A stretch of DNA of 64,000 bases from Peptoniphilus senegalensis JC140 (GCF_000321025.1 NZ_HE610718.1:642600-706599); one strand, 5' to 3'. Shown: positions 44,295-54,435, counted from the stretch's first letter. A program made the numbers and translations. The notes: generated from the letters alone by a model not told the origin.

Positions 44295-44861
44295 ATGAAT
44301 TTAGTATCAGTATTTTTAGTTGGAGTTGGACTTTCTATGGATGCCTTTGCAGCTGCAATATGTAAAGGACTAGCTGTTAGAAAAAATTTTTTAGAAAAAT
44401 CCTTTGTTATCGCACTATTTTTTGGAGTTTTTCAAGCGCTAATGCCCTTTATAGGCTATCTATTGGGTTCGATTTTTGCAGAAAAACTACAAGCAGTAGA
44501 TCACTGGATAGCTTTTGTCCTCTTATCAATTATTGGGGTTAATATGATAAGAGAATCAATAGATAAGACTTGTACAATTGAAGAAGACAAACTTAATTTA
44601 AAAAATTTACTCATGTTTGCTATTGCGACTTCTATAGATGCTCTTGCAGTTGGAGTATCTTTTGCCTTCTTAAAGATAAAAATATCCCTCGCTGTTTTTG
44701 TCATTGGCATAACAACTTTTGTTATTTCTTTTTTTGGCGTACGAATAGGTAAGGTATTTGGAGTAACTTTAAAGGACAAGGCAGAAATAACAGGCGGCTT
44801 AATACTTATTTTGCTAGGTATAAAAATTTTAGTAGAGCACCTTGGATTACTTTCAATTTAA
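44295..44861 (+). CDS. mntP: Manganese efflux pump MntP
   Basis: This 188-residue membrane protein has six helices and two inverted repeats bearing the family aspartates: 'GVGLSMDAFAAAICKGLA' and 'ATSIDALAVGVSFAF'. It exports Mn2+. The ATG at 44295 gives the canonical N-terminus. The frame opens 12 codons earlier but would run through the preceding terminator. No yybP-ykoY riboswitch was recognised in the short leader. Confidence 0.9.
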   Translation: MNLVSVFLVGVGLSMDAFAAAICKGLAVRKNFLEKSFVIALFFGVFQALMPFIGYLLGSIFAEKLQAVDHWIAFVLLSIIGVNMIRESIDKTCTIEEDKLNLKNLLMFAIATSIDALAVGVSFAFLKIKISLAVFVIGITTFVISFFGVRIGKVFGVTLKDKAEITGGLILILLGIKILVEHLGLLSI

Positions 44862-44876
44862 TTTAAAATTTGATTT

Positions 44877-44910
44877 AACTCCCTTATCAATAAAGATAGG
44901 GGAGTTTTTT
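44877..44910 (+). terminator. Terminator after mntP
   Basis: AACTCCCTTATC pairs over 12 positions with GATAGGGGAGTT around a 6-nt loop, followed by TTTT. Confidence 0.88.
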
Positions 44911-45256
44911 GTTAGATAGGTTTATCAAAATTTTTAAGGATGAGTTATAAAAAAAATTAAAGGATAAATATTAAAATTTTCATTTAGTCAAAGATTTTTC
45001 TTTAAAAGGCATTTTTTCTAAAAAAATATAGTATAATTAAATCTTTTTTTAACAAATGTAATTAATATTAAAAAATTTATAAAAATTGTTTATTTTGAGA
45101 AAATAAATAAAAAGGCTTTCCTTTATTTTACTCATATTTTCATGTATAATTAATTTGCAAAAGATTTAGATTAATTAATCATACATAGAGATTTTAATTG
45201 AATTAAATTTAGGTCTTTGCTATAATAATCTTAAAAGCTGGAATGGATTCCGTAAT
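44911..45256. other. Non-coding AT-rich gap before the glutaconyl-CoA decarboxylase operon
   Basis: No gene is seen. Three TATAAT boxes lie at 45032-45037, 45145-45150 and 45222-45227; only the last has a good -35 partner. Upstream elements could contribute to strong or regulated expression of the downstream operon. Confidence 0.5.
45199..45227 (+). promoter_or_regulatory. Promoter of the gcd-gct operon
   Basis: TTGAAT (45199-45204), a 17-bp spacer and TATAAT (45222-45227), about 55 bp before the first start codon. Confidence 0.65.
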
Positions 45257-45283
45257 ATGAAAAACACATTGGGAGGTGTGATG

Positions 45284-45598
45284 ATGTTAGGAGATGTTAC
45301 TCTTACCATGGGAGAGGCCTTTGGTGTAGCATTGACAGGACTTAGTGTAGTTTTCTTGGCCCTTATTTCTCTACTAATAGCAATTTTAATAATTAGTAAA
45401 ATAGTTGGAGGTATTCAAGGTAAGACTGACGATGAAAAGCCTAGTCAAAGTGCAGCGCCTGCTAAGGCAGCACCAAAGAAAGTAGCTGATAATTCAATGG
45501 ACCCTGCTCTTTTAGCAGCAATCGTTGGAGCTATTAGTATGCAAGAAAGATCAAGAGTTGAAAGTTTTAGAATTGTTTCTATAAACGAAAAAAAATAA
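45284..45598 (+). CDS. gcdD: Glutaconyl-CoA decarboxylase delta subunit (OadG-like)
   Basis: This small membrane subunit of a Na+-pumping decarboxylase has about 104 residues: an N-terminal transmembrane helix ('ALTGLSVVFLALISLLIAILIISK'), a proline/alanine/lysine linker and a conserved tail ('MDPALLAAIVGAISMQERS'). It links the carboxyltransferase, biotin carrier and membrane pump. GGGAGG precedes two adjacent ATGs (45281 and 45284); the second has better spacing. It opens the six-gene operon. Confidence 0.85.
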   Translation: MLGDVTLTMGEAFGVALTGLSVVFLALISLLIAILIISKIVGGIQGKTDDEKPSQSAAPAKAAPKKVADNSMDPALLAAIVGAISMQERSRVESFRIVSINEKK

Positions 45599-45640
45599 AG
45601 TATTTTAAATTATTCTATTATTTATGAAAAGGAGAAATTA

Positions 45641-46054
45641 ATGAAATATCAAGTTAAAGTAGATGGAAAAGTTTTTGAAGTAGAAGTTGAAAAAGTTGGA
45701 GGAGGATATTCATCTCTTACTCCAACATCATTAACTGCAGCACCACAAGCTCCAGTAGCACCAGTTCAAGCTGCACCAGTTGCAGCACCAGCAGCACCAG
45801 CTCCAGCAGCAGCACCTGCAGCTCCAGCACCTGCAGCAGGCGGATCAGGAGATGTAGTAGCACCAATGCCAGGAACTGTTCTTAGACTTAATGTTAATAA
45901 TGGAGACACTGTAGCATCTGGAGATGTAATTCTTATTCTTGAAGCTATGAAGATGGAAAATGAAATTGTAGCTCCATGTGCAGGTAAAGTAACACTTAAA
46001 GTAACAGCTGGAGAAACAGTAGATACTGACGCATTACTAGCAAGTGTTGAATAA
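45641..46054 (+). CDS. gcdC: Glutaconyl-CoA decarboxylase gamma subunit (biotin carrier)
   Basis: This 137-residue biotin carrier has a short N-terminal domain, a long Ala/Pro linker (about residues 33-68) and a C-terminal biotinyl domain with K104 in 'EAMKMEN'. Biotin-bound CO2 moves from the GcdA active site to GcdB. The linker DNA is GCA/CCA-rich and locally more G+C-rich than its surroundings. Confidence 0.94.
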   Translation: MKYQVKVDGKVFEVEVEKVGGGYSSLTPTSLTAAPQAPVAPVQAAPVAAPAAPAPAAAPAAPAPAAGGSGDVVAPMPGTVLRLNVNNGDTVASGDVILILEAMKMENEIVAPCAGKVTLKVTAGETVDTDALLASVE

Positions 46055-46068
46055 TAGGAGGTCGAAAT

Positions 46069-47205
46069 ATGTTAATTGAAACATTACAGGGGATTCTTGG
46101 TGAATCGGGATTTGCATCATTACAATGGCAAAATGTGGTAATGTTTATCGTATCTTTTATTCTTCTATATCTTGCGATTAAAAAAGAATTTGAACCATTA
46201 TTACTACTTCCAATTGCATTTGGAATGCTTTTAAGAAATTTGCCACTAGCAGGTTTAATGGATGTGGCAGACCCATGGCAATCATCAGGTGTACTTGCCA
46301 TAATGTACAATGGTGTTAAGTCAAACTTATTCCCTTGCCTAATTTTTATGGGCGTAGGAGCAATGACTGACTTTGGACCACTTATCGCTAATCCTATTTC
46401 ACTATTATTGGGCTCAGCAGCACAATTTGGTATCTATGTTGCTTTCATCGTAGCTATTAAACTTGGTTTTACTGGACCAGAAGCAGCATCAATTGGTATT
46501 ATAGGTGGAGCAGATGGACCTACAGCTATATTTACAACATCACAACTTGCACCACACTTATTAGCACCTATAGCAGTAGCAGCTTATTCATATATGGCAC
46601 TTATTCCAATGATTCAACCGCCAATTATGAAGGCACTTACTACTGAAAAAGAAAGAACAACAGTAATGACATCACTAAGAAAAGTAACTAAACTAGAAAA
46701 AATAATTTTCCCAGTTGTAGTTGTACTTTTCACATCACTACTTCTTCCAGACGTAGCACCTCTTCTTGGTATGCTTATGCTTGGTAATCTATTTAAAGAA
46801 TCAGGAGTAGTAGCTAGATTATCTGACACTGTACAAAATGCTCTAATGAACATTGTTACTATTATGTTAGGAACAACAGTAGGGGCAACTGCTGACGGAA
46901 CAACTTTCCTTCAACCAGCAACTCTTAAAATTATTGTTCTTGGACTTATGGCATTTTGCTTTGCAACAGCAGGCGGTGTTATTTTTGGAAAAATCTTATA
47001 TATTGTAACAGGTGGAAAAATTAATCCACTTATTGGTTCAGCTGGTGTATCAGCAGTTCCAATGGCAGCACGTGTATCACAAGTTGAAGGTAGAAAATAT
47101 AATCCTACTAACTTCTTATTAATGCACGCAATGGGACCTAACGTTGCGGGAGTTATTGGCTCAGCCGTAGCAGCAGGTGTATTCTTAATATTATTTAGTC
47201 ATTAA
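46069..47205 (+). CDS. gcdB: Glutaconyl-CoA decarboxylase beta subunit (Na+ pump, OadB-like)
   Basis: This 378-residue polytopic membrane subunit decarboxylates carboxybiotin and pumps Na+. Family blocks are '[14 protein letters not shown]', '[17 protein letters not shown]' (with the key Asp), '[13 protein letters not shown]' and '[20 protein letters not shown]'. With GcdA, GcdC and GcdD it converts decarboxylation energy into a sodium gradient. Confidence 0.95.
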   Translation: MLIETLQGILGESGFASLQWQNVVMFIVSFILLYLAIKKEFEPLLLLPIAFGMLLRNLPLAGLMDVADPWQSSGVLAIMYNGVKSNLFPCLIFMGVGAMTDFGPLIANPISLLLGSAAQFGIYVAFIVAIKLGFTGPEAASIGIIGGADGPTAIFTTSQLAPHLLAPIAVAAYSYMALIPMIQPPIMKALTTEKERTTVMTSLRKVTKLEKIIFPVVVVLFTSLLLPDVAPLLGMLMLGNLFKESGVVARLSDTVQNALMNIVTIMLGTTVGATADGTTFLQPATLKIIVLGLMAFCFATAGGVIFGKILYIVTGGKINPLIGSAGVSAVPMAARVSQVEGRKYNPTNFLLMHAMGPNVAGVIGSAVAAGVFLILFSH

Positions 47206-47208
47206 TTA

Positions 47209-47232
47209 ATTCAGCTCCATAGTGAGCTGAAT
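47209..47232 (+). terminator. Hairpin between gcdB and gctA
   Basis: ATTCAGCTC/GAGCTGAAT perfect 9-bp stem with a 6-nt loop and no strong U-tract (ATTTATG). It probably acts as a partial terminator or mRNA processing site inside the operon. Confidence 0.55.
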
Positions 47233-47273
47233 ATTTATGCAATCAAGTTATATTTTACAAAGGAGGTTTTAAC

Positions 47274-48245
47274 TTGAGTAAAGTAATGAAACTTAAAGAC
47301 GCCATAGCAAAATATGTAGAAGATGGCGATGTAATTTCACTAGGGGGATTTACAACTAACAGAAAACCTTACGCAGCAGTAAATGAAATTTTGCGTCAAG
47401 GTCAAAAAGATTTTATCGTTGAAGCAGGACCTGCAGGGGGAGATTGGGACACACTAATTGGAGCTGGCAGAGTTAAGGCATACATAAATTGCTACACTGC
47501 TAACTCAGGATATACAAATGTTTCAAGAAGATTTAGAGCAGCAGTTGAAAAGGGAGAACTTCTTATGGAAGACTACTCTCAAGACGTTGAAATGCAAAGA
47601 ATTCACGCAGCTGCACTTGGACTTCCATACCTACCATGTAGATTAATGATGGGTTCAGGTCTAGTTGATGAATGGGGCATCTCTAAAGAAGAAAGGGAAA
47701 AAATTGATAAACTTCCAAATGATAAGTTTATATATGTAGAAAACCCATTCAAAAAAGGAGAAAAACTTGTTGCAGCTCCAGTTCCTGAAATTGACACTGC
47801 AATAATCCACGTACAAATGGCTTCTCCAGACGGAACTACAAGAATTCTTGGTAACACATTCCACGATGTTGATATCGCTATTGCAGCTAAAAAAGTTATC
47901 GTAACTTGCGAAGAACTTGTAAGCAACGAATACATTAAAAACTTTGATGCAGCTGATAACAAAATTCCTGGATTCTGTGTTGATGCAGTAGTTCACGCAC
48001 CATTTGGAGCTCACCCTTCACAATGTTATGACTATTATGATTACGATGCTGATTTCTACAAGATGTACAATGTTGAATCAAAGACTGAAGAAAACTTCAA
48101 CGCATTCTTAGATGAATGGGTATATGGAGTTGAAGATCATGAAGCATACCTAAATAAACTTGGAGCTACAAGACTTATCGGACTTAGAAATGTTCCAGGA
48201 TTTGGTTACGCTACAGACGTACTAATGAAGGGAGAAGATAAATAA
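47274..48245 (+). CDS. gctA: Glutaconate CoA-transferase subunit A
   Basis: This 323-residue subunit of the enzyme transfers CoA from acetyl-CoA to (R)-2-hydroxyglutarate or glutaconate. 'DGDVISLGGFTTNRKPYAAVNEI' and 'GAHPSQCYDYYDYD' are typical of GctA. The start is TTG, seven bases after GGAGG. The start of gctB overlaps its stop, so the subunits are coupled. Confidence 0.94.
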   Translation: MSKVMKLKDAIAKYVEDGDVISLGGFTTNRKPYAAVNEILRQGQKDFIVEAGPAGGDWDTLIGAGRVKAYINCYTANSGYTNVSRRFRAAVEKGELLMEDYSQDVEMQRIHAAALGLPYLPCRLMMGSGLVDEWGISKEEREKIDKLPNDKFIYVENPFKKGEKLVAAPVPEIDTAIIHVQMASPDGTTRILGNTFHDVDIAIAAKKVIVTCEELVSNEYIKNFDAADNKIPGFCVDAVVHAPFGAHPSQCYDYYDYDADFYKMYNVESKTEENFNAFLDEWVYGVEDHEAYLNKLGATRLIGLRNVPGFGYATDVLMKGEDK

Positions 48246-49042
48246 TGACTAGATACGATAATTATACAAACAAGGAAATGCAAGCAGTTACAATTGCTAG
48301 ACAAATTAAAGATGGTCAAATAGCAATTGTAGGAACAGGGCTTCCTCTAATTGGTGCTTCTCTTGCTAAAGCAGTTTATGCTCCTAATTGTTATCTAATC
48401 GTAGAATCAGGACTTATGGACTGTGACCCAATTGAAGTTCCAAGATCAGTTGGTGACAATAGATTTATGGCACACTGCGGAGTTCACTGGACAAATGCAA
48501 CTTATGTTGGTTTCCAAGCTAATGAATGGAGACATGACAAGAAGAGAATGATCGCATTTATCGGTGGAGCTCAAATTGACCCATACGGAAATGTTAACTC
48601 TACAGTAATCGGCGACTACCACCACCCTAAGACAAGATTTACAGGTTCAGGTGGAGCTAATGGTATTGCAACTTATGTAAATACTATTATTATGATGCAA
48701 CACGAAAAGAGAAGATTTATAGATAAAGTTGACTATATTACTTCTCCAGGTTGGATTGATGGTCCTGGCGGAAGAACTAGAGTAGGTATTCCTGAAAATG
48801 TTGGACCACAAATGGTTGTAACTGATAAAGGTATATTAAAGTTTGATGAAGATACTAAGAGAATGTATCTTGCTGGATATTATCCATCTTCTTCTCCTGA
48901 AGATGTTCTTGAAAACACAGGATTTGATATTGATGTATCTCGTGCAGTTGAACTTGAAGCACCAGACGAAGATGTTATTAAATTAATAAGAGAAGAAATA
49001 GACCCAGGCGAAGCTTTCATTAAGAGACCTGTAGAAGAATAA
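48245..49042 (+). CDS. gctB: Glutaconate CoA-transferase subunit B
   Basis: This 265-residue catalytic subunit has E54 in 'IVESGLMDCDP', the position of the CoA-thioester-forming glutamate known from the Acidaminococcus enzyme. Other blocks are 'FIGGAQIDPYGNVNSTVIG' and 'TSPGWIDGPGGRTRVG'. It acts with GctA to activate 2-hydroxyglutarate. Confidence 0.95.
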   Translation: MTRYDNYTNKEMQAVTIARQIKDGQIAIVGTGLPLIGASLAKAVYAPNCYLIVESGLMDCDPIEVPRSVGDNRFMAHCGVHWTNATYVGFQANEWRHDKKRMIAFIGGAQIDPYGNVNSTVIGDYHHPKTRFTGSGGANGIATYVNTIIMMQHEKRRFIDKVDYITSPGWIDGPGGRTRVGIPENVGPQMVVTDKGILKFDEDTKRMYLAGYYPSSSPEDVLENTGFDIDVSRAVELEAPDEDVIKLIREEIDPGEAFIKRPVEE

Positions 49043-49053
49043 GAGGAGGACAC

Positions 49054-50823
49054 ATGACTCAATATTCACTTGCTTCATATTTCCAAAATATGAAGACAAT
49101 TGGAAGCCCATTAAAAGCAGTTGATGAAGAAAACTTCAATCAATTGAGAGAAATTGAAGAAGAAATAAGAGTTTTTGCAGAAAAGGCTCTTGCTGCTGGT
49201 AAACCAGATGAAAAAGTAAATGAACGTGGAGAAATGACAGCTCTTCAAAGAATTGCTGAACTTATCGACGAAGGTACTTGGTGCCCACTAAACACAATTT
49301 ACAACCCTGGCGATAATGACCATGGTACAACTGGTGTTGTTAAAGGACTTGCAAAAGTTGATGATAGATGGGTTTACATCGTTGCATCAGATAACAAGAA
49401 ACTTGCAGGTGCATGGATTGCTGGACAAGCTGATGACTTACTAAGAGCATCAGATACAGCTGAAAGACTTAGAATTCCATTAGTTTATATATTAAACTGT
49501 TCAGGTGTAAAACTTGACGAACAAGAAAAAGTTTATCCAAATAGACGTGGAGGCGGTACTCCATTCTATAGAAACTCAAGACTTAACCAATGTGGAGTTC
49601 CTGTAATAGTTGGTATTTATGGTACTAACCCAGCTGGTGGTGGATACCACTCAATTTCGCCTACAATTATAGTTGCACATAAAGATTCAAACATGGCTGT
49701 TGGTGGAGCTGGAATCCTTGGCGGTATGAATCCAAAGGGATATATCGACGAAGAAGGAGCTAACCAAATCGCAGACCAAACTGCAAATGCTAAGAAGACA
49801 ACTCCTCCAGGATCAGTTGGAGTTCACTTTGCACAAACTGGTTTCATGAGAGAAGTTTACGTTGAAGAAGAAGGAGTGCTTGAAGGAATTAGAAAATATC
49901 TTTCAATGCTTCCAAAATTCCAAAGAGAATTCTTCAGAGTAGACGAACCAAAGAACCCACTTTACGACCCTAACGATATGTACTCAATTATTCCACTAAA
50001 TGGTAAAAAAGCTTACGATGTATATGATGTAATCGCAAGACTTTTTGACGGTTCAGAATTTATGGAATACAAAAAAGGTTACGGCAGAGAAATGGTAACT
50101 GGACTTGCAAAAGTTAATGGACTTCTTGTTGGTGTTGTAGCTAACGTTCAAGGTCTACTAATGGGTTACCCAGAATACTACAATGACCCTAAACACATCT
50201 CAATTGGTGGAAAACTTTATAGACAAGGTCTAATAAAGATGAATGAGTTTGTAACACTTTGTGCTAGAGACAGACTTCCTATCGTATGGCTACAAGATAC
50301 AACAGGTATCGATGTAGGTGACGATGCTGAAAAGGCTGAATTACTAGGACTTGGTCAATCACTTATTTACTCAATTCAAAAATCTGACCTTCCTCAAATG
50401 GAAATCACAATGAGAAAGGGTACTGCAGCTGCTCACTATGTACTTGGCGGACCACAAGGAAATGATACTAACGCATTTTCACTTGGCTCAGCAGCTACAG
50501 AAATCAATGTAATGAATGGAGAAACTGCTGCTACTGCAATGTACTCAAGAAGACTTGCAAAAGATAAGAAAGCAGGAAAAGATCTTCAACCAACAATTGA
50601 CAAGATGAACGATTTGATTCAAGACTATGCAGAAAAGTCAAAACCATTCTCTTGTGCTAAATTTGGTTTAGTAGATGAAATAGTAAACATGAACCTATGG
50701 AGAAATTATATTATTGCCTTTACTGAAAGTGCATACCAAGATCCAGATTCAATTTGTCCAGTTCATCAAATGCTTACTCCAAGAATTATAAGAGATTACG
50801 ACAGAATAAATAATATTAAATAA
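49054..50823 (+). CDS. gcdA: Glutaconyl-CoA decarboxylase alpha subunit (carboxyltransferase)
   Basis: This 589-residue enzyme, close to the known ~587-residue length, removes CO2 from glutaconyl-CoA and passes it to the biotin of GcdC. It has two crotonase-like carboxyltransferase halves, with 'NCSGVKLDEQEKVYPNRRGGGTPF' and 'GGYHSISPTIIVAHKDSNMAVGGAG' in the N half and 'IVWLQDTTGIDVGDDAEKAELLGLGQS' in the C half. The product is crotonyl-CoA. A terminator follows. Confidence 0.96.
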   Translation: MTQYSLASYFQNMKTIGSPLKAVDEENFNQLREIEEEIRVFAEKALAAGKPDEKVNERGEMTALQRIAELIDEGTWCPLNTIYNPGDNDHGTTGVVKGLAKVDDRWVYIVASDNKKLAGAWIAGQADDLLRASDTAERLRIPLVYILNCSGVKLDEQEKVYPNRRGGGTPFYRNSRLNQCGVPVIVGIYGTNPAGGGYHSISPTIIVAHKDSNMAVGGAGILGGMNPKGYIDEEGANQIADQTANAKKTTPPGSVGVHFAQTGFMREVYVEEEGVLEGIRKYLSMLPKFQREFFRVDEPKNPLYDPNDMYSIIPLNGKKAYDVYDVIARLFDGSEFMEYKKGYGREMVTGLAKVNGLLVGVVANVQGLLMGYPEYYNDPKHISIGGKLYRQGLIKMNEFVTLCARDRLPIVWLQDTTGIDVGDDAEKAELLGLGQSLIYSIQKSDLPQMEITMRKGTAAAHYVLGGPQGNDTNAFSLGSAATEINVMNGETAATAMYSRRLAKDKKAGKDLQPTIDKMNDLIQDYAEKSKPFSCAKFGLVDEIVNMNLWRNYIIAFTESAYQDPDSICPVHQMLTPRIIRDYDRINNIK

Positions 50824-50844
50824 TTTATATAATGATGACAATTT

Positions 50845-50880
50845 ATTGGATAATCTGAAAAAGGATTATCCAATATTTTT
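50845..50880 (+). terminator. Terminator after gcdA
   Basis: ATTGGATAATC/GATTATCCAAT 11-bp stem with an 8-nt loop, followed by ATTTTT. Confidence 0.9.
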
Positions 50881-50992
50881 GTATGTCATTGATTAACTTA
50901 CGATAAGTAAATAATACAATAAAAAACTAATAAATAGTAAAGCTTAAAAGCTCTGCAAGCCTTGTAAATTCTAGTTTCTAGCTTGGCTTATT

Positions 50993-51021
50993 TTGACAAA
51001 GATACATAAGTATAGTAGAAT
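50993..51021 (+). promoter_or_regulatory. Promoter of the hgdCAB operon
   Basis: TTGACA (50993-50998), a 17-bp spacer and TAGAAT (51016-51021), 44 bp before the hgdC start. It separates the dehydratase operon from the gcd-gct operon. Confidence 0.65.
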
Positions 51022-51064
51022 TAAGAAGAGTAAGATATTAATGTTAAAATAAAGAGGAGATTGT

Positions 51065-51883
51065 ATGGCAGAAGCTATTTATACAATGGGAGTTGACATT
51101 GGTTCGACTGCTTCAAAAAGTATTATTTTAAAAGATGGTAAGGAAATTATTTCAACTTCTGTTATTGATGTTGGAGCTGGAACAAGTGGCCCATCAAGAA
51201 CAATTAGTGAGACTCTCAAAAATGCTAACATGAAAAAGGAAGACATTTCCTATGTAATGGCTACAGGTTACGGTAGGACAGCTCTTGAAGAAGCTGACTT
51301 CCAAATGTCTGAACTTTCTTGTCACGCAAAGGGTGCTTACTTCTTATTTCCAAATGTTCGCACAATCATTGATATTGGTGGACAAGACGCCAAGGCTCTA
51401 AAAATTGGAGACAATGGTATGCTTGAAAACTTTATTATGAATGACAAATGTGCTGCTGGTACTGGAAGATTTTTAGATGTAATCGCTAAAGTTCTTGAAG
51501 TTGATGTTTCTAAGCTTGAAGAGTTAGATAAATTATCTACAAAAGATGTAAGTATTTCTTCTACTTGTACAGTTTTTGCTGAGTCAGAAGTTATTTCACA
51601 ACTTGCAAGTGGAGCGAAGATTGAAGATATAGTTAAGGGGATTCACGACTCAATTGCTGCAAGGGTAGGTTCTCTTGCGAAGAGAGTTGGATTAAATGAT
51701 GACGTAGTGTTTACAGGTGGTGTTGCTCTTAATAAAGGTATGGTAAGAGCTCTTGAAGAAAACACGGGACATAAAATACACACTTCGCCACTATGTCAAC
51801 TAAATGGTGCTCTTGGAGCGGCGCTATTTGGATATCAAAAATGTAAATTGCAAAAATTAAAAGATAAAAAAGCTAATGCATAA
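51065..51883 (+). CDS. hgdC: 2-hydroxyglutaryl-CoA dehydratase activator (archerase)
   Basis: This 272-residue ASKHA-fold ATPase is a homodimer that shares one [4Fe-4S] cluster and drives a high-energy electron into the dehydratase. Nucleotide motifs are '[13 protein letters not shown]' and '[11 protein letters not shown]'. The cluster cysteines correspond to C129 ('[11 protein letters not shown]') and C168 ('[11 protein letters not shown]'). It is highly oxygen-sensitive in known members. Confidence 0.96.
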   Translation: MAEAIYTMGVDIGSTASKSIILKDGKEIISTSVIDVGAGTSGPSRTISETLKNANMKKEDISYVMATGYGRTALEEADFQMSELSCHAKGAYFLFPNVRTIIDIGGQDAKALKIGDNGMLENFIMNDKCAAGTGRFLDVIAKVLEVDVSKLEELDKLSTKDVSISSTCTVFAESEVISQLASGAKIEDIVKGIHDSIAARVGSLAKRVGLNDDVVFTGGVALNKGMVRALEENTGHKIHTSPLCQLNGALGAALFGYQKCKLQKLKDKKANA

Positions 51884-51903
51884 TTTATTTTAGGAGGTAA
51901 ACT

Positions 51904-53223
51904 ATGGCTGAAATTCAAAAAATACCTGGTAAAAAACCAAGACCAATCGAAGGAAATATTCCTGCTGCTCAAGCTCTTAGAAATGTAGTAGATAGAGTTT
52001 ATGGTGCAGCATGGGATGCAAAAAAAAGAGGAGAATTAGTTGGATGGTCATCATCTAAATTCCCTATTGAACTTGCAAAGGCATTTGGACTACACGCAGT
52101 ATATCCAGAAAACCACGCAGCTACTACTGCAGCTAAAAAAGACGGTTTAAGACTTTGCCAAACTGCAGAAGATATGGGATACGATAACGATATTTGTGGT
52201 TACGCAAGAATTTCTCTTGCTTACGCAGCTGGAGAACCAACTGACTCAAGAAAGATGCCACAACCAGACTTCGTTCTTTGTTGTAACAACATCTGTAACA
52301 TGATGACTAAATGGTACGAAAACATTGCAAGAATGCACAATATTCCAATGATTATGATTGACATTCCTTTCCAAAATACTGTTGATGTACCAGAAGAAAA
52401 AGTAGATTATTTAATGGGACAATTCGAATATGCTATTCACCAACTTGAAAAACTAACTGGTAAGAAATTTGATGAAAAGAAATTCGAAGAAGCTTGTAAA
52501 ATTGCTAATAGAACAGCTGCTGCATGGCTTAAAGCTTGTTCTTACATGGCTTATGAACCATCTCCACTTTCTGGATTTGACCTATTCAACCACATGGCAG
52601 ACATCGTTGCTGCAAGATGTGAAATTGATGCAGCTGAAGGCTTTGAACTTCTAGCAGCTGAATATGAACAATCTGTTAAAGAAGGAACTTCTACTTGGGA
52701 ATACCCAGAAGAACACAGAATTCTATTTGAAGGAATTCCTTGCTGGCCAGGACTTAGACATTTGTTTGAACCACTAAAACAAAATGGCGTTAACGTAACT
52801 GCAGTTGTATATGCACCAGCATTTGGTTTCCAATATACAACGGTTAGAGAAATGGCTGCAGCTTACTGTAAAGCACCTTGTTCAGTATGTATCGAAGACG
52901 GTGTTGAATGGAGAGAAACAATGGCTAAAGAAAATGGTGTTTCTGGAGCACTTGTTAACTACAATAGATCATGTAAACCATGGTCAGGAGCAATGCCTGA
53001 AATCGAAAGAAGATGGAGAGAAGACCTTGACATTCCAGTAGTTCACTTTGACGGTGACCAAGCTGATGAAAGAAACTTCTCACAAGAACAATACAAGACT
53101 AGAGTTCAAGGTTTAGTAGAAATTATGAATGAAAGAAAAGCAGATAGAATCGCTAAGGGCGAAGAAATCTACACTAATTTCGAAAACACTAAAGAAACTG
53201 ACTGGTCTAAGACTACAATTTAA
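51904..53223 (+). CDS. hgdA: 2-hydroxyglutaryl-CoA dehydratase alpha subunit
   Basis: This 439-residue subunit carries a [4Fe-4S] cluster of the radical dehydratase that turns (R)-2-hydroxyglutaryl-CoA into glutaconyl-CoA. Conserved parts are 'VGWSSSKFPIELAKAFGLHAVYPENHAA', 'CCNNICNMMTKWYEN' and 'YNRSCKPWSGAMPEIERRW'. A GGAGG site precedes the start. It is coupled with hgdB 12 bp downstream. Confidence 0.95.
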   Translation: MAEIQKIPGKKPRPIEGNIPAAQALRNVVDRVYGAAWDAKKRGELVGWSSSKFPIELAKAFGLHAVYPENHAATTAAKKDGLRLCQTAEDMGYDNDICGYARISLAYAAGEPTDSRKMPQPDFVLCCNNICNMMTKWYENIARMHNIPMIMIDIPFQNTVDVPEEKVDYLMGQFEYAIHQLEKLTGKKFDEKKFEEACKIANRTAAAWLKACSYMAYEPSPLSGFDLFNHMADIVAARCEIDAAEGFELLAAEYEQSVKEGTSTWEYPEEHRILFEGIPCWPGLRHLFEPLKQNGVNVTAVVYAPAFGFQYTTVREMAAAYCKAPCSVCIEDGVEWRETMAKENGVSGALVNYNRSCKPWSGAMPEIERRWREDLDIPVVHFDGDQADERNFSQEQYKTRVQGLVEIMNERKADRIAKGEEIYTNFENTKETDWSKTTI

Positions 53224-53235
53224 TAGAGGTGCAAA

Positions 53236-54384
53236 ATGACTGATATAAAAGAATTATTAAAAGAATTTAAACATATAGCAGAAAACGGAAGAGAACAAAT
53301 TGACAAATACCTTGCTGAAGGTAAAAAAGTTGTCGGAGTATTCCCTTACTACGCACCTGAAGAAATTATTTATGCTGGTGGACTTGTTCCTTACGGAGTT
53401 TGGGGCGGACAAGGACCTATTGACAAGGCAAAAGAATATTTCCCAACATTCTACTATTCATTAGCATTAAGATGTTTGGAAATGGGTCTTGATGGTTCTC
53501 TTGACGGACTTAGTGCATCAATGGTAACCACTCTTGATGATACTCTAAGACCATTCTCTCAAAACTATAAAGTTTCTGTTGGTAGAAAAATTCCAATGGT
53601 ATTTTTAAACCACGCTCAACATAGAAAAGAAGACTTTGGTAAAACTTACAATGCTAAAATCTTTAAACAAGCAGCTGAAAGATTAGAAGAAGTATGTGAC
53701 GTTAAAATTACTGATGAAAACTTAAAGAAAGCTTTCGAAGTATATAACGAAAATAGAGCTTTAAAGAGAGAATTCATCAAATTAGTTGGAGATTATTCAA
53801 AGACTATTAAAGCATCTGACAGATGTAATGTATTAAAAGCTTCTTACCACATGCTTAAAGATGAACACAACAAGATGCTTAAAGAATTAATCGAAGCATT
53901 AAAGGCAATGCCAAAAGAAGAATGCACAGGACCAAGAGTTGTAACTTCTGGTATCATAACTGACAACCCAGCACTTCTTGAAGTTCTTGACAACTTTAAC
54001 ATTTGCGTAGTCGCAGATGATGTTGCAAGTGAATCAAGAGGACTTAAAGTTGATGTAGATACTTCAATAGAAGATCCATACATGGCTCTAGCTGATCAAT
54101 TTGCAAGAATGGACGAAGATCCAATTCTTTACGACCCAGATATTTGGAAGAGACCAAAATATGTTGTTGACTTAGCACTTGATAACGATGCAGACGGATG
54201 TCTAGTATTCATGATGACATTTAATGATACAGAAGAAATGGAATATCCATCATTAAAGAATGCTTATGAAAAAGCTGGCATTCCACTAATTAAGATGGGT
54301 TATGACCAACAAATGACTGACTTCGGTCAAGTTAAAACTCAACTTGAAACATTTAGCGAAATGGTTCAACTTAATAGAATGTAA
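53236..54384 (+). CDS. hgdB: 2-hydroxyglutaryl-CoA dehydratase beta subunit
   Basis: This 382-residue partner of HgdA has 'VVGVFPYYAPEEIIYAGGLVPYGVWGGQG' near the N-terminus, cysteine-containing 'LALRCLEMGLDG', and 'DADGCLVFMMTFNDTEEMEYPSLK' in the C-terminal part. A terminator ends the operon. Confidence 0.95.
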   Translation: MTDIKELLKEFKHIAENGREQIDKYLAEGKKVVGVFPYYAPEEIIYAGGLVPYGVWGGQGPIDKAKEYFPTFYYSLALRCLEMGLDGSLDGLSASMVTTLDDTLRPFSQNYKVSVGRKIPMVFLNHAQHRKEDFGKTYNAKIFKQAAERLEEVCDVKITDENLKKAFEVYNENRALKREFIKLVGDYSKTIKASDRCNVLKASYHMLKDEHNKMLKELIEALKAMPKEECTGPRVVTSGIITDNPALLEVLDNFNICVVADDVASESRGLKVDVDTSIEDPYMALADQFARMDEDPILYDPDIWKRPKYVVDLALDNDADGCLVFMMTFNDTEEMEYPSLKNAYEKAGIPLIKMGYDQQMTDFGQVKTQLETFSEMVQLNRM

Positions 54385-54407
54385 TAAATTTTATAGAATA
54401 AAATTTT

Positions 54408-54435
54408 AAGGCGCCTGATAATCGGCGCCTTTTTT
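54408..54435 (+). terminator. Terminator of the hgdCAB operon
   Basis: AAGGCGCC/GGCGCCTT GC-rich stem with an 8-nt loop, followed by TTTT. Confidence 0.92.
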
